A stretch of 64,000 nt of DNA from Saccharospirillaceae bacterium (GTDB lineage Bacteria > Pseudomonadota > Gammaproteobacteria > Pseudomonadales > Oceanobacteraceae), in the NCBI GenBank assembly GCA_021208685.1, contig JAJOJJ010000016.1, forward strand, positions 124,001 to 188,000. Reading direction: 5' to 3'. The number at the start of each line of letters is the position of its first letter. The stretch's first letter is position 1. A program made the translations under genes and the position numbers. The notes beneath the pieces were generated by a model. The model was not told the DNA's origin. It did no database searches and saw nothing but the letters and a program-made list of their open reading frames with translations. Of the stretch, positions 53,524-63,669 are shown in pieces.

Positions 53524-54048
53524 ATGCATCCGTACGCACAACTGCTGGATATCGCCGAACGTAGCCGACGCAATGCGTCGGCTTTGCCGCAACAGGTGGA
53601 AGCGGTTTCTTACTGGCGTGGCGTAGGTTTTATGCTCGCCGGTCAGAGTTTTGCTGCTGACATGGGTGACGTTGCGGAAATATTGCAGCCGCCACGCCTG
53701 ACCAAGGTGCCGGGTGTGCGCAGTTGGGTTCTTGGTGTTGCTAATGTCCGGGGCCGTATGGTGCCGGTTATGGATCTGGCTGGCCTTCTGGGGATGCCAT
53801 CCAAAGCGAACTGGCGCAGTCGTCGTGTTCTGGTGGTTGAACAGGATGATCATCTGACCGGTTTGCTGGTTGATGCCGTACTGGGTATGCAGCAGTTTGC
53901 GGTTGATCGTCGGATTGATGTGACTGAACTTGATCCGGCGTTCAGCAAGTTTGTCGGACATGGTTTTGAGCGGGACGGACGAGAGTGGCCGGTATTTCAG
54001 CTGCGTGAGCTGATACAGGCACCGGAGTTCCTGCAGATTGCGGTATGA
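53524..54048 (+). CDS. pilI: CheW-like adaptor PilI
   Basis: A 174-residue CheW domain protein ('GQSFAADMGDVAEILQPPRLTKVPG', 'VLGVANVRGRMVPVMDLAGLLG') that couples the receptor PilJ to the kinase ChpA. It starts one base after the pilH stop. The ORF-track start inside pilH is rejected. Confidence 0.92.
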   Translation: MHPYAQLLDIAERSRRNASALPQQVEAVSYWRGVGFMLAGQSFAADMGDVAEILQPPRLTKVPGVRSWVLGVANVRGRMVPVMDLAGLLGMPSKANWRSRRVLVVEQDDHLTGLLVDAVLGMQQFAVDRRIDVTELDPAFSKFVGHGFERDGREWPVFQLRELIQAPEFLQIAV

Positions 54049-54145
54049 CAACATCCCGGTAACGGGTGTGGTCTGCCAATCTGATCGAATCTGCCAGCAG
54101 GCAGATAATAATTAAAATACATGCAGTGAGTGTGGAGAGAACGGC

Positions 54146-56200
54146 ATGAGCGGAAATACAGGAAGCGTCTTGTCGACGGTCTTCAGAAACCGGATTAACG
54201 GTATTCTGGCTGGGCTGTTGTTCGTGTTTCTGGCGGTGTTTATCGGTATTACGGTGTTCGTAAACCGCTTGGCAAACCAGGACGAGCAGTACATTGAGCA
54301 CGCCGGTGAGTTGCGCGTATTGTCGCAGGAACTGGCAAAGAACGCGGTAGAAGCGGCGGGTGGTAAACGGGAAGCCTTCGGTCAACTCAAGCTTGCCCGC
54401 GATAACTTCGCTACCCGCTGGGGCTACCTGACCAGGGGGGACGCCGCCAATGGCCTGCCGGCTGCGGAAGTGGCCACCATGACGAACGTAGAGGGCGTGT
54501 GGAACAAGGTTCAGGGTAATGCTGACCAGATCATCCGCGCCGAAGACATTATTCTTTCCCTGCACGAAGTTGCTGCAACACTGGCAGAAACGATTCCGCA
54601 GCTGCAGGTGGAATACGACGAGATCGTAGAAATTCTGCTGGATAACGATGCTCCTGCGGATCAGGTTGCGGTTGCTCAGCGTCAGTCCTGGCTGGCAGAG
54701 CGTATCGTGCGCTCGGTTAACAAAGTACTGGCCGGTGGTGAGGATGCGGTTATGGCCGCGGATGCCTTCGGCCGTGACGCCTCCCTGTTCGGTCGGGTTC
54801 TGAACGGTATGATTCAGGGCAACGTGGCCATGAACATCTCTCAGGTTAAAGACGAAGAGGCCGTTTACGCACTGGCAGAAGTTGCTGAACTGTTTGAATT
54901 CGTATCCGGTTCTGTTGATGAGATTCTGGAAACGTCCCCTGAACTGTTCCAGGTGCGTGAAGCATCTGACTCCATCTTTAACGATTCCCGTACTCTGCTG
55001 GATCAGACATCGAAACTGACCGAAACCATTCAGGATGGTGCTGGTGAGCGGGAGATTCTGCAGGCTGTGGGCTATATTTCGGCGGTTCTGGCACTGGTCA
55101 TGATGATGGCGTTTGGTGTGGTGTCTTACCGCGAAACCCGTCGCGATCTGGACGCTACGGCGAATAAAAACGAACAGAACCAGATGGCGATTTTGCGTCT
55201 GCTGGACGAAATTGCTGACCTTGCGGACGGTGACTTAACAGCCTCAGCAACGGTAACCGAAGACTTTACCGGGGCAATTGCAGACTCCATTAACTACGCA
55301 ATCGACCAGATGCGCTCTCTGGTATCGGCAATTAACGAAACTGCGGTACAGGTATCTTCTGCGGCGCAGGAAACGCAGGCAACTGCGATGCACCTGGCCG
55401 AAGCGTCCGAACATCAGGCGCAGGAAATCGCCGGAGCGTCTGCGGCGATCAACGAGATGGCGGTGTCCATTGACCAGGTATCGGCGAACGCCTCGGAATC
55501 ATCCGCGGTAGCGGAGCGGTCGGTAGCGATCGCCAACAAAGGTGCTGAAGTGGTACAGGCGACCATCAACGGAATGGATAACATCCGTGAGCAGATTCAG
55601 GAAACCTCCAAGCGTATTAAACGTCTGGGTGAATCGTCACAGGAGATCGGTGACATCATCTCCCTGATTACCGACATTGCTGACCAGACCAACATTCTGT
55701 CCCTGAACGCTGCGATTCAGGCATCCATGGCCGGTGACGCTGGCCGGGGCTTCGCGGTGGTAGCGGACGAGGTTCAGCGTCTGGCGGAACGTTCTGCGGC
55801 GGCCACCAAGCAGATCGAAGCGCTGGTTAAAACGATTCAGAACGATACCAACGAGGCGGTAATCTCGATGGAACAGACCACCACCGAGGTGGTACGCGGT
55901 GCCCGTCTGGCACAGGACGCGGGTGTTGCTCTGGAAGAAATTGAAAACGTATCGAAGAACCTGGCGGAACTGATTCAGAACATTTCCAACGCCGCCCGTC
56001 AGCAGGCATCGTCTGCTGGTCATATTTCCAACACGATGAACGTTATTCAGGAAATTACCTCGCAGACGTCTGCGGGTACTACCGCAACGGCGAAGTCGAT
56101 CGGTAACCTGGCGGAAATGGCGAATAAACTGCGTGAATCGGTTGCGGGTTTCAAACTGCCGGAAACTGAGCTGGACCTTCATCAACGACAGGTGCTGTAA
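54146..56200 (+). CDS. pilJ: Type IV pilus chemoreceptor PilJ
   Basis: A 684-residue methyl-accepting chemotaxis protein. It has two membrane helices (about 20-39 and 305-326) around a periplasmic PilJ-type sensor, then a HAMP-like part and a long signalling coil with the hairpin tip 'DQTNILSLNAAIQASMAGDAGRGFAVVADEV' near 510-545. In relatives it senses PilA pilin subunits and surface contact. GGAGAGAACGGC precedes the ATG. Confidence 0.94.
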   Translation: MSGNTGSVLSTVFRNRINGILAGLLFVFLAVFIGITVFVNRLANQDEQYIEHAGELRVLSQELAKNAVEAAGGKREAFGQLKLARDNFATRWGYLTRGDAANGLPAAEVATMTNVEGVWNKVQGNADQIIRAEDIILSLHEVAATLAETIPQLQVEYDEIVEILLDNDAPADQVAVAQRQSWLAERIVRSVNKVLAGGEDAVMAADAFGRDASLFGRVLNGMIQGNVAMNISQVKDEEAVYALAEVAELFEFVSGSVDEILETSPELFQVREASDSIFNDSRTLLDQTSKLTETIQDGAGEREILQAVGYISAVLALVMMMAFGVVSYRETRRDLDATANKNEQNQMAILRLLDEIADLADGDLTASATVTEDFTGAIADSINYAIDQMRSLVSAINETAVQVSSAAQETQATAMHLAEASEHQAQEIAGASAAINEMAVSIDQVSANASESSAVAERSVAIANKGAEVVQATINGMDNIREQIQETSKRIKRLGESSQEIGDIISLITDIADQTNILSLNAAIQASMAGDAGRGFAVVADEVQRLAERSAAATKQIEALVKTIQNDTNEAVISMEQTTTEVVRGARLAQDAGVALEEIENVSKNLAELIQNISNAARQQASSAGHISNTMNVIQEITSQTSAGTTATAKSIGNLAEMANKLRESVAGFKLPETELDLHQRQVL

Positions 56201-56226
56201 CCTGAACGATGGTTGGATGACGTTTA

Positions 56227-57117
56227 ATGAACCATCAGTTACGCACAGGTTTGAGTACCGTTCCGGAGATGGACGACACTCAGTTTGTTCGCTGGCAAGG
56301 CTTGCTGGAAGAGCGTACAGGCATGTGTCTGGCACCGCAGCGCCGTTCGTTTCTGCAGACCAGTCTTGGTCTGCGGATGCGCGAGGTTGGCTGCGACAGC
56401 TATCAGGAATACTACGACCGTATTGTGAATGGCGCTTCCGGTGCTATTGAGTGGAGCACGCTGGTTGATCGTCTGACGGTACAGGAAACCCGTTTTTTCC
56501 GTGATCCGGATGCATTTGCGTTTGTTGAGCAATTTGTCCAGCAAAAAGCCGCTGACAGCGGTGTCAATGGAACGCTGGAACTCTGGAGTGTCGGTTGCTC
56601 CTCCGGTGAAGAGGCTTATAGCCTCGCCATGGTAGCGGAGCGTTTTCTGGCACCACAGGGCAAGCGTTACGCGGTGACCGGTACCGACATCTCTACCATC
56701 GTGTTGCGCAAAGCCCGTGCTGGCCGTTACCAGCCACGGGCTCTGGATTGGGTCGCTGATGAATATCGTCAGCTGGGATTCATGGATCTGCAGCCGGGGA
56801 GTCCGCTGCAGGTATCCGATACACTGCGTCAGCGCTGTTGCTTCAGTCAGGTGAATATCCTGAATCTGGCCAGTTGCCCGCTGCAATCTCAGCATATTAT
56901 TTACTGCCAGAACGTACTGATTTACTTCCGTCGCTGGCGTCGCCGTGAAATTCTTAATGTCCTGGCAGAGCGTCTTGCTCCCGGTGGCATTCTGGTTATT
57001 GGTCTTGGGGAAATGGTGGACTGGCAGCATCCTTTATTGGAACAGGTTCGTAGTAGCCGGGTATCCGCGTTTGTGCGTAAGCAATCGAATTCGACAGGGG
57101 AGACCACAAGGCGATGA
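56227..57117 (+). CDS. pilK: CheR-type receptor methyltransferase PilK
   Basis: A 296-residue SAM-dependent methyltransferase with the CheR N-terminal domain and 'LWSVGCSSGEEAYSLAMVA' (SAM-binding), 'GTDISTIVLRKARAGRY' and 'IIYCQNVLIYF'. It methylates glutamates of PilJ. It overlaps chpA by four bases. Confidence 0.94.
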   Translation: MNHQLRTGLSTVPEMDDTQFVRWQGLLEERTGMCLAPQRRSFLQTSLGLRMREVGCDSYQEYYDRIVNGASGAIEWSTLVDRLTVQETRFFRDPDAFAFVEQFVQQKAADSGVNGTLELWSVGCSSGEEAYSLAMVAERFLAPQGKRYAVTGTDISTIVLRKARAGRYQPRALDWVADEYRQLGFMDLQPGSPLQVSDTLRQRCCFSQVNILNLASCPLQSQHIIYCQNVLIYFRRWRRREILNVLAERLAPGGILVIGLGEMVDWQHPLLEQVRSSRVSAFVRKQSNSTGETTRR

Positions 57118-60100
57118 GCCAGGACTACATCGCCCTGGAATGGGTAAAAGGGGAAATCGAAGAGACTCTGCAACAGGCCCAGCAGGCGCTGGAAGCTTAT
57201 GTGGAGAATCCCCAGGACAACAGCCGGCTGAAATTCTGCCTGAGTTACCTGCATCAGATTCACGGTACTCTGCAGATGGTCGAATTCTATGGCGCTGCCT
57301 TGCTGGCGGAGGAGATGGAGGCTGTCGCTTCGGCGCTGGCTGAGTCTTCATTGAGCAATGAGCGCGATGGCCTTGAGATTTTGATGCAGGCCATTATTCA
57401 GCTGCCTCATTATCTTGAGCATGTCAAAGTCGGTCGTCGTGACTTGCCGGTCGTGCTGTTGCCGATTCTTAATGAATTGCGTTCTGCGCGGGGCGAAAGC
57501 TTCCTGTCAGAAACCGCGCTCTTTGCCCCGGCGATTAAACACCATGCTCCCATCAGCAAAGAACAGGCAGCCGCTTTTGCCGGCGATGATTTCCGTCAGT
57601 GGGCGCGCAAAATCCGGCAGATGTTGCAAACCGCGACCCTGCAATTGCTGCAGAACAAACAACCGGATGTGGCCAAGCAGTATCTGAACAAAGCGTTTGC
57701 CCGTTTGCATAAAGCGCTGGGTAAAACGCCGCAGGGTCTGGTCTGGTTACCGGCGCTGGCATTCAGTGAATGGTTGCTCAGACAACAACATTTACCGAAC
57801 AGTGCGAAACAGCTGTTGCGTCAGCTTGATCATCTTCTGAAGTCTGCAATTGACGATGGTGTCGCGGCGATAAACCAGCCACCTTCTGATGAGCTGCTGA
57901 AAAATCTGCTGTTTTATGTTGCCCGTACCGATGTGAGTGGCGAGGCCATCCGTCAGGTTCAGGAACAATTTGGTCTGCGTCAGGCGCTGCCAACAGAAGC
58001 TGAAATTCAGCAGGAGCGTGATGCCCTGTCCGGTCCTGACCGCGACACGGTTGGCCATGTTCTGGGGGCTTTGGTTGAAGAAATTGCTGCCGTTAAAGAT
58101 CGTCTTGATCTGCTGGTCCGCAGTGATGATGACCGGGTCGAATCCTTGCGGTCTATGTCTCCGAGTCTCAAGCAGGTTGCCGACACAATGGGCATGCTGG
58201 GTCTGGGGATGCCACGCAAAGTCATGCAGGAACAGCAGAGTCTGGTCGCACGGCTGATTGACAGCGGTAATGTCGATGACAGTAACCTGCTCGATATGGC
58301 CGGTGCCCTGTTGTATATCGAAGCGACGCTGAGCGGTATGCAGCGTGAAGGCGATCTGAATGCCCGCAGCAGTGAGAGTACGCTGTCTGATGCACAGAAA
58401 GCCGTACTGCGTGAAGCACGCAACGTGCTTGAGCAGGTAAAAGACGCGGTTGTCGAATACATTGCCAAGCAATGGTCAGTGGCAGAGCTGCACGAAGTGC
58501 CGGGCCTGCTGCATACCATTGAAGGTTCGCTGAATATGATACCGCTGCCACGGGTGGCCGGTATTCTTTCCCGTGCCGCTGCATTCGTGCAGGGCCAGCT
58601 AATTGACCAGAGTCTCAAACCGCAGTGGTCTGTACTGGATGTTCTGGCCGATATCCTGACCGGCGTTGAGTACTTTATCGAACGCTACTCTGAAAACCCA
58701 CGGAGTGCCGGTGCTGAGCTGCTGGATAAGGCTGAGGCGGCATTGGCTGATCTGCCTGCGAGTGAGTTCCGGCACGATTCTCTGGACGATATCTCTTTCG
58801 ACGGTGATGAAAATCTGCCAGAAGCCGAAGTGACCTCTTTTGGTGATGCACTGGCACTTGACGATGATGACGATGCTGAAATCGTGCATGCCGAACCAGA
58901 GCGGTACGCGCTGGCGGAGCCTGACTACACCGGTTCGGAATGGAATGCTGACAACGATAACGTTATCAGCGCTGAATCCGCCGCCGATGACAGCATCCAT
59001 TTTGATTTTGATACTCTTCAGCCAGACAATGACAGCGGCGACCTGCATGATCTGGTTGAGCACCTGCGTGAACAGCAGGCTGATGATCAACTGTCTGACG
59101 ATTCACAGGCGCTGCAGGATGCCCCATCATTCGATCAGGCTGCACCGGCGCCGGTTATTCAGACTGCTGATTCAACCGCTGAGGAAGAAGATGATGATCT
59201 TATTGATGATGAGATTATTGAGATATTCCTCGAAGAAGCCGAAGAAGTCACCGAAACCCTGAATGAATTCTGGCCGCAGCTGACATCCGATCTGGATGAC
59301 AAAGAAGCGCTGACGACTGTCCGCCGTGCTTTCCATACACTGAAAGGCAGTGGACGCATGGTGAAAGCCGAGTTTATCGGAGAGTTGGCGTGGTCAATTG
59401 AGAACATGTTCAACCGTGTACTCGATAACACCATCGTGATGGATGCCAACCTGATAGCACTGGTCGATCATGTGATCGCTCAGTTGCCGTTATTGATTGA
59501 CGATTTCCGCCAGCAACGTCCTGCATCGATTGAGATTCAGCCACTGATGGATTACGCCACGGCACTGGCCAGTGGCCAGAGTGTCGCAGCCTTTGCGCCT
59601 GTTGCGCAGGCACAACCGGCATTGGCGGGACCTGCGGATGGCCCTGATCACGCGGATGACGATGAAGACGATGCATTGCTGGAAGTGTTTGAAGGCGAAG
59701 CCCGTTCTCATCTGGTGACACTGGACGAATTTGTGCAGGAGTCTTATGCCGACGACTTTATCAACGGTCTCAGTGATCAGCTGCAGCGCGCATTACATAC
59801 GCTGAAAGGCAGTGCCCATATGGCTGGCATCACCGCCATTGCCAATGTTGCATCCCCCCTGGAGCGGCTGATTAAAGAATTGCGCGCCTATCAGGTTAAA
59901 AACAGTGCGGAAGTCGTTGACCTCATTGCCACTGGTTCGGGCCTCATCGCTTCTGCACTGGAATCCCGCGCACTGTTACAGGCCGAACGCATTGCCGGAG
60001 CTGAGGATTACGTAGAACGTCTGCACCAGCTGGAGAAGCATCTGCTGGAACCACTGCAGGTTGAAAACCCGGTTCGTCGCGGACCGAACCCGCAGGCTAT

Positions 60101-63100
60101 TGCGCAATTCCTTGCTCAGGGTATGGATTCATTGCTGGACGCTGACCGCTTGCTGAACCGCTGGCATCACGACAACGATGAAAGCGTTCTGACGGCGTTG
60201 ACTCAGGATCTTCAGGAAGTGAGTGCCGGTGCAGCAGAAGCAGAAGTGCCGCACATTCAGGCGCTGGCAGACGCTCTCAATACGTTGTACCAGCGTATCC
60301 AGCATGAGCAGGCCGCACCTGCCGAAGATTTACTGGCCCTGGCGGCGGAAGCCCATGAAGCGGTTCTGGCCATGATGGATTGTCTGGCGGCTGGCCAGGA
60401 AACCCAGAGCCCGGACGAATTGCTGCAGCAAATCAATACCTGGCAATTTCCGTCAGCGGATATGGGCGATGATTGGCCGCTAATGCCGCTGGATGATATC
60501 GGTGCGGATGACGTTGCGATGGATGATGGCGCAGAGGCGATCACCCTGGCGGATCTTCCTTTCGACACCGACGAAGCCGATGTGGCCGCAGAGGCTGCCT
60601 TTGGGCTGACCGACGACATGAGCGATGAGTCGTTGCCTGATGTGTCTGACGCGTCCGACGAGCAGAACGATGACCTGCCGTATGCACAGGATGATGAACG
60701 GCCACTGGCACAAAGCGAGCTGAATAACGATGCAGAAGAACTGCCTCTGTTATCGGTCGCCGATAGCGATGAAGACGAGATTCTGGAAATTTTCCTCGAA
60801 GAAGCACAGGAAATTACCGAATCCGTTGAAACCGCCCTGCAGCGCTGGCGTCAGCATCCGGACAACCTGCTGCACGTCGCCCAGTTGCAGCGTGAACTGC
60901 ACACCCTGAAAGGTGGCGCACGCATGGCTGAGCTATCGGAAGTGGCCGATCTCTGTCACGAGCTGGAAACGCTCTACGAAAATATCAACGACGGCCGTCT
61001 TGGCGTACAGCCGCCGATGTTTGATCTGCTTGAACGCGCCCATGACGAACTGGGAACGCAATTGGATGCTGTGCGGCAAGGGATTCGGCCACAGGCGGCT
61101 GAGCAAATGGTTGCTGCCATTCGCCAGTATCTGAAAGGTGATGCGGGTACCGAATGGCTGCAAACGTCTGATGAAGACAATGATCAGGATGACGACGCCC
61201 AATGGATAACACAACCTGCACCAGCGGAGGCGCAGGCCGAAACACTGGATGAATCGGACCGCGAAATTCTTGAAATCTTCCTCGAAGAAGCTCATGAGCT
61301 TCAGGAAGCGCTGGATCGTGCACTGCACGATTGGGAACAGGAACCTGCCAATACCGCTGGCGCAGAAGAGGCGCAACGGGTACTGCATACTCTGAAAGGA
61401 GGGGCGCGTCTGGCGGGTCTGACCGAGATCGGCGATCTGGCTCACACCTTTGAAGCCACCATCCTCAAAGCGCAGCAGGGGCAGATTGAGCGCTCACCGT
61501 CGTTCTTCCAGTCTGCTTATCAGCGACAGGATGAACTGATCAGCCAGCTCGACTCCGTGGAATCCATGCTGGCTTCCGACGGACTGGTGGTACTGGGTGA
61601 AAAGTCTCTCACCATCGAGCCACTGACCATCGATATTCTCAGCGATGCCGGAGTGACGGAGACGGATCAGCCGATGACCGATTCCGTTCCGCTTGCTGAA
61701 CCGACAGTGACGGATACGCGCCCGGCGGTGGAAAGTGTTTCGAATGTCGTGCCGTTGCGTCGCGCGGTGACGGAAGCTCCGAAACAGGAACCGGCGGCGG
61801 TACAGCAGGCTGTGCGCAAAGCACCGCAGGAGCTGGTGAAAGTGTCCGCCGACTTGCTGGATAACCTGGTCAACCTGGCCGGTGAGACCTCGATTGGCCG
61901 TGGCCGTCTGGAACAGCAGGTCACTGACTTCTCCCATACCCTCGAAGAGATGGATATGACGCTGGATCGTCTGCGCGATCAGCTGCGTCGTCTGGATATG
62001 GAAACCGAAGCTCAGGTGATTTTCCGTCAGGAACGTCAGGGCCCGGATTATGAAGACTTCGATCCGCTGGAAATGGACCGCTACTCGGCGATTCAGCAGT
62101 TATCGCGCGCGCTGGTGGAATCCGCATCGGATTTGCTCGACCTGAAAGAGACCCTGAGCCATAAAACCCGTGATGCGGAAACCCTGTTGCTGCAACAGAG
62201 CCGGGTAAACACCGAGTTGCAGGAAGGTCTGATGAAGACCCGCATGGTACCGTTCCAGCGCCTCGTGCCGCGTCTGCGCCGTATCGTGCGCCAGATCAGT
62301 CTGGAACTGGATAAGCAGGTTGAGCTGCGGGTTTATAACGCCGATGGCGAGATGGACCGGACCATTCTTGAACGCATGATCTCGCCGCTTGAACACATGG
62401 TGCGTAACGCGGTTGACCACGGTATTGAAAATCCGGCATTACGCGCCGCCGCCGGCAAGCCAGAGATCGGCAGCATTGAACTGGATATCAGCCGTGATGG
62501 TGGTGACGTTGTACTGACCATGAGCGATGACGGTCGCGGGGTAAACCTCGAGGCGGTTAAGCGTAAAGCGATTGAGCGTGGTCTGATGGATGCAGACGCC
62601 AGCCTGTCGGATCAGGAAATCATGCAGTTTATTCTGCAGGCCGGATTCTCCACCGCTGAATCCGTGACTCAGATTTCCGGTCGTGGTGTGGGCATGGACG
62701 TAGTGTCCAGTGAAATCAAACAGATGGGCGGCAGTGTTGAGATTCAGTCGGAATCCGGTGCCGGTACCCGCTTTGTTATCCGCCTGCCGTTTACCGTATC
62801 GGTTAACCGCGCACTGATGGTACGTGTCGGTGACGATCTCTACGCCGTACCGCTGAATAACATTCAGGGTATTGTGCGTGCGCCAGTGGCACAGCTGCAG
62901 TCGTTGTACGAGCAGCCGCAGGCCGAGCGCAAATATCATTATGCCGGTACCGACTACCGTATTGAGTATCTTGGTGTGATGCTGGAAAACGAGGCTCAGC
63001 CAAAATTCAGTGCGCAGCACATGCCATTACCGGTGTTGCTGATCCGCGGTGCCACGCCGTTTGCCTTACAGGTGGATTCGCTGCTCGGCTCGCGTGAGAT

Positions 63101-63668
63101 TGTGGTAAAAACGCTCGGTCCTCAGTTTGCCAGCGTGATGGGTGTTTCCGGCGGTACCATTCTTGGTGACGGTAGCGTGGTGATCATTCTGGATCTGCCG
63201 GCCATGATCCGCACTCAGGCGAGTCTCGAATATCAGCAGGCGAAATTGCTCGACAGTCAGGCTGCTGAACGTCGTCACGAACTCGAAAACCGCCTGCCGC
63301 GCATTCTGGTGGTCGATGACTCAGTGACCGTACGCAAGGTAACCAGCCGTTTGCTGGAGCGTAACGGCATGGAAGTTTTCACCGCAAAAGACGGTGTGGA
63401 TGCCATGGCAACGCTGCAGGATCACAAACCGGATCTGATGCTGCTGGATATCGAAATGCCACGTATGGATGGCTTCGAAGTGGCCTCTCTGGTGCGCCAT
63501 GATTCGCGCCTGAAGGACATCCCGATCATCATGATTACCTCGCGTACCGGTGATAAGCACCGCGATCGTGCGATGGCGATTGGTGTGAATGAATACATGG
63601 GTAAACCCTTCCAGGAAGATGCCCTGCTGAGCACCATGAACCGCTTGCTGGGGCGTGAGGAACACTGA
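57114..63668 (+). CDS. chpA: Hybrid chemosensory kinase ChpA (PilL)
   Basis: A very large CheA-type kinase of 2184 residues. Canonical HPt motifs with phosphorylatable His occur near 741 ('FHTLKGSGRM'), 894 ('LHTLKGSAHM'), 1263 ('LHTLKGGARM') and 1425 ('LHTLKGGARL'). Two degenerate ones lie near 50 ('IHGTLQMVE') and 466 ('LHTIEGSLNM'). Acidic linkers separate them. Dimerisation, ATPase ('NAVDHGIENP' near 1765) and CheW-like domains follow, then a C-terminal receiver with Asp in 'LMLLDIEMPRMDG' near 2110. It phosphorylates PilG and PilH. The Pseudomonas aeruginosa protein is longer, with eight phosphotransfer-type modules. Confidence 0.95.
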   Translation: MSQDYIALEWVKGEIEETLQQAQQALEAYVENPQDNSRLKFCLSYLHQIHGTLQMVEFYGAALLAEEMEAVASALAESSLSNERDGLEILMQAIIQLPHYLEHVKVGRRDLPVVLLPILNELRSARGESFLSETALFAPAIKHHAPISKEQAAAFAGDDFRQWARKIRQMLQTATLQLLQNKQPDVAKQYLNKAFARLHKALGKTPQGLVWLPALAFSEWLLRQQHLPNSAKQLLRQLDHLLKSAIDDGVAAINQPPSDELLKNLLFYVARTDVSGEAIRQVQEQFGLRQALPTEAEIQQERDALSGPDRDTVGHVLGALVEEIAAVKDRLDLLVRSDDDRVESLRSMSPSLKQVADTMGMLGLGMPRKVMQEQQSLVARLIDSGNVDDSNLLDMAGALLYIEATLSGMQREGDLNARSSESTLSDAQKAVLREARNVLEQVKDAVVEYIAKQWSVAELHEVPGLLHTIEGSLNMIPLPRVAGILSRAAAFVQGQLIDQSLKPQWSVLDVLADILTGVEYFIERYSENPRSAGAELLDKAEAALADLPASEFRHDSLDDISFDGDENLPEAEVTSFGDALALDDDDDAEIVHAEPERYALAEPDYTGSEWNADNDNVISAESAADDSIHFDFDTLQPDNDSGDLHDLVEHLREQQADDQLSDDSQALQDAPSFDQAAPAPVIQTADSTAEEEDDDLIDDEIIEIFLEEAEEVTETLNEFWPQLTSDLDDKEALTTVRRAFHTLKGSGRMVKAEFIGELAWSIENMFNRVLDNTIVMDANLIALVDHVIAQLPLLIDDFRQQRPASIEIQPLMDYATALASGQSVAAFAPVAQAQPALAGPADGPDHADDDEDDALLEVFEGEARSHLVTLDEFVQESYADDFINGLSDQLQRALHTLKGSAHMAGITAIANVASPLERLIKELRAYQVKNSAEVVDLIATGSGLIASALESRALLQAERIAGAEDYVERLHQLEKHLLEPLQVENPVRRGPNPQAIAQFLAQGMDSLLDADRLLNRWHHDNDESVLTALTQDLQEVSAGAAEAEVPHIQALADALNTLYQRIQHEQAAPAEDLLALAAEAHEAVLAMMDCLAAGQETQSPDELLQQINTWQFPSADMGDDWPLMPLDDIGADDVAMDDGAEAITLADLPFDTDEADVAAEAAFGLTDDMSDESLPDVSDASDEQNDDLPYAQDDERPLAQSELNNDAEELPLLSVADSDEDEILEIFLEEAQEITESVETALQRWRQHPDNLLHVAQLQRELHTLKGGARMAELSEVADLCHELETLYENINDGRLGVQPPMFDLLERAHDELGTQLDAVRQGIRPQAAEQMVAAIRQYLKGDAGTEWLQTSDEDNDQDDDAQWITQPAPAEAQAETLDESDREILEIFLEEAHELQEALDRALHDWEQEPANTAGAEEAQRVLHTLKGGARLAGLTEIGDLAHTFEATILKAQQGQIERSPSFFQSAYQRQDELISQLDSVESMLASDGLVVLGEKSLTIEPLTIDILSDAGVTETDQPMTDSVPLAEPTVTDTRPAVESVSNVVPLRRAVTEAPKQEPAAVQQAVRKAPQELVKVSADLLDNLVNLAGETSIGRGRLEQQVTDFSHTLEEMDMTLDRLRDQLRRLDMETEAQVIFRQERQGPDYEDFDPLEMDRYSAIQQLSRALVESASDLLDLKETLSHKTRDAETLLLQQSRVNTELQEGLMKTRMVPFQRLVPRLRRIVRQISLELDKQVELRVYNADGEMDRTILERMISPLEHMVRNAVDHGIENPALRAAAGKPEIGSIELDISRDGGDVVLTMSDDGRGVNLEAVKRKAIERGLMDADASLSDQEIMQFILQAGFSTAESVTQISGRGVGMDVVSSEIKQMGGSVEIQSESGAGTRFVIRLPFTVSVNRALMVRVGDDLYAVPLNNIQGIVRAPVAQLQSLYEQPQAERKYHYAGTDYRIEYLGVMLENEAQPKFSAQHMPLPVLLIRGATPFALQVDSLLGSREIVVKTLGPQFASVMGVSGGTILGDGSVVIILDLPAMIRTQASLEYQQAKLLDSQAAERRHELENRLPRILVVDDSVTVRKVTSRLLERNGMEVFTAKDGVDAMATLQDHKPDLMLLDIEMPRMDGFEVASLVRHDSRLKDIPIIMITSRTGDKHRDRAMAIGVNEYMGKPFQEDALLSTMNRLLGREEH

Positions 63669-63669
63669 C

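Noticed and set aside
55637-56335. 232-codon minus-strand ORF
   Set aside because: Antisense to pilJ, Arg-rich shadow composition.
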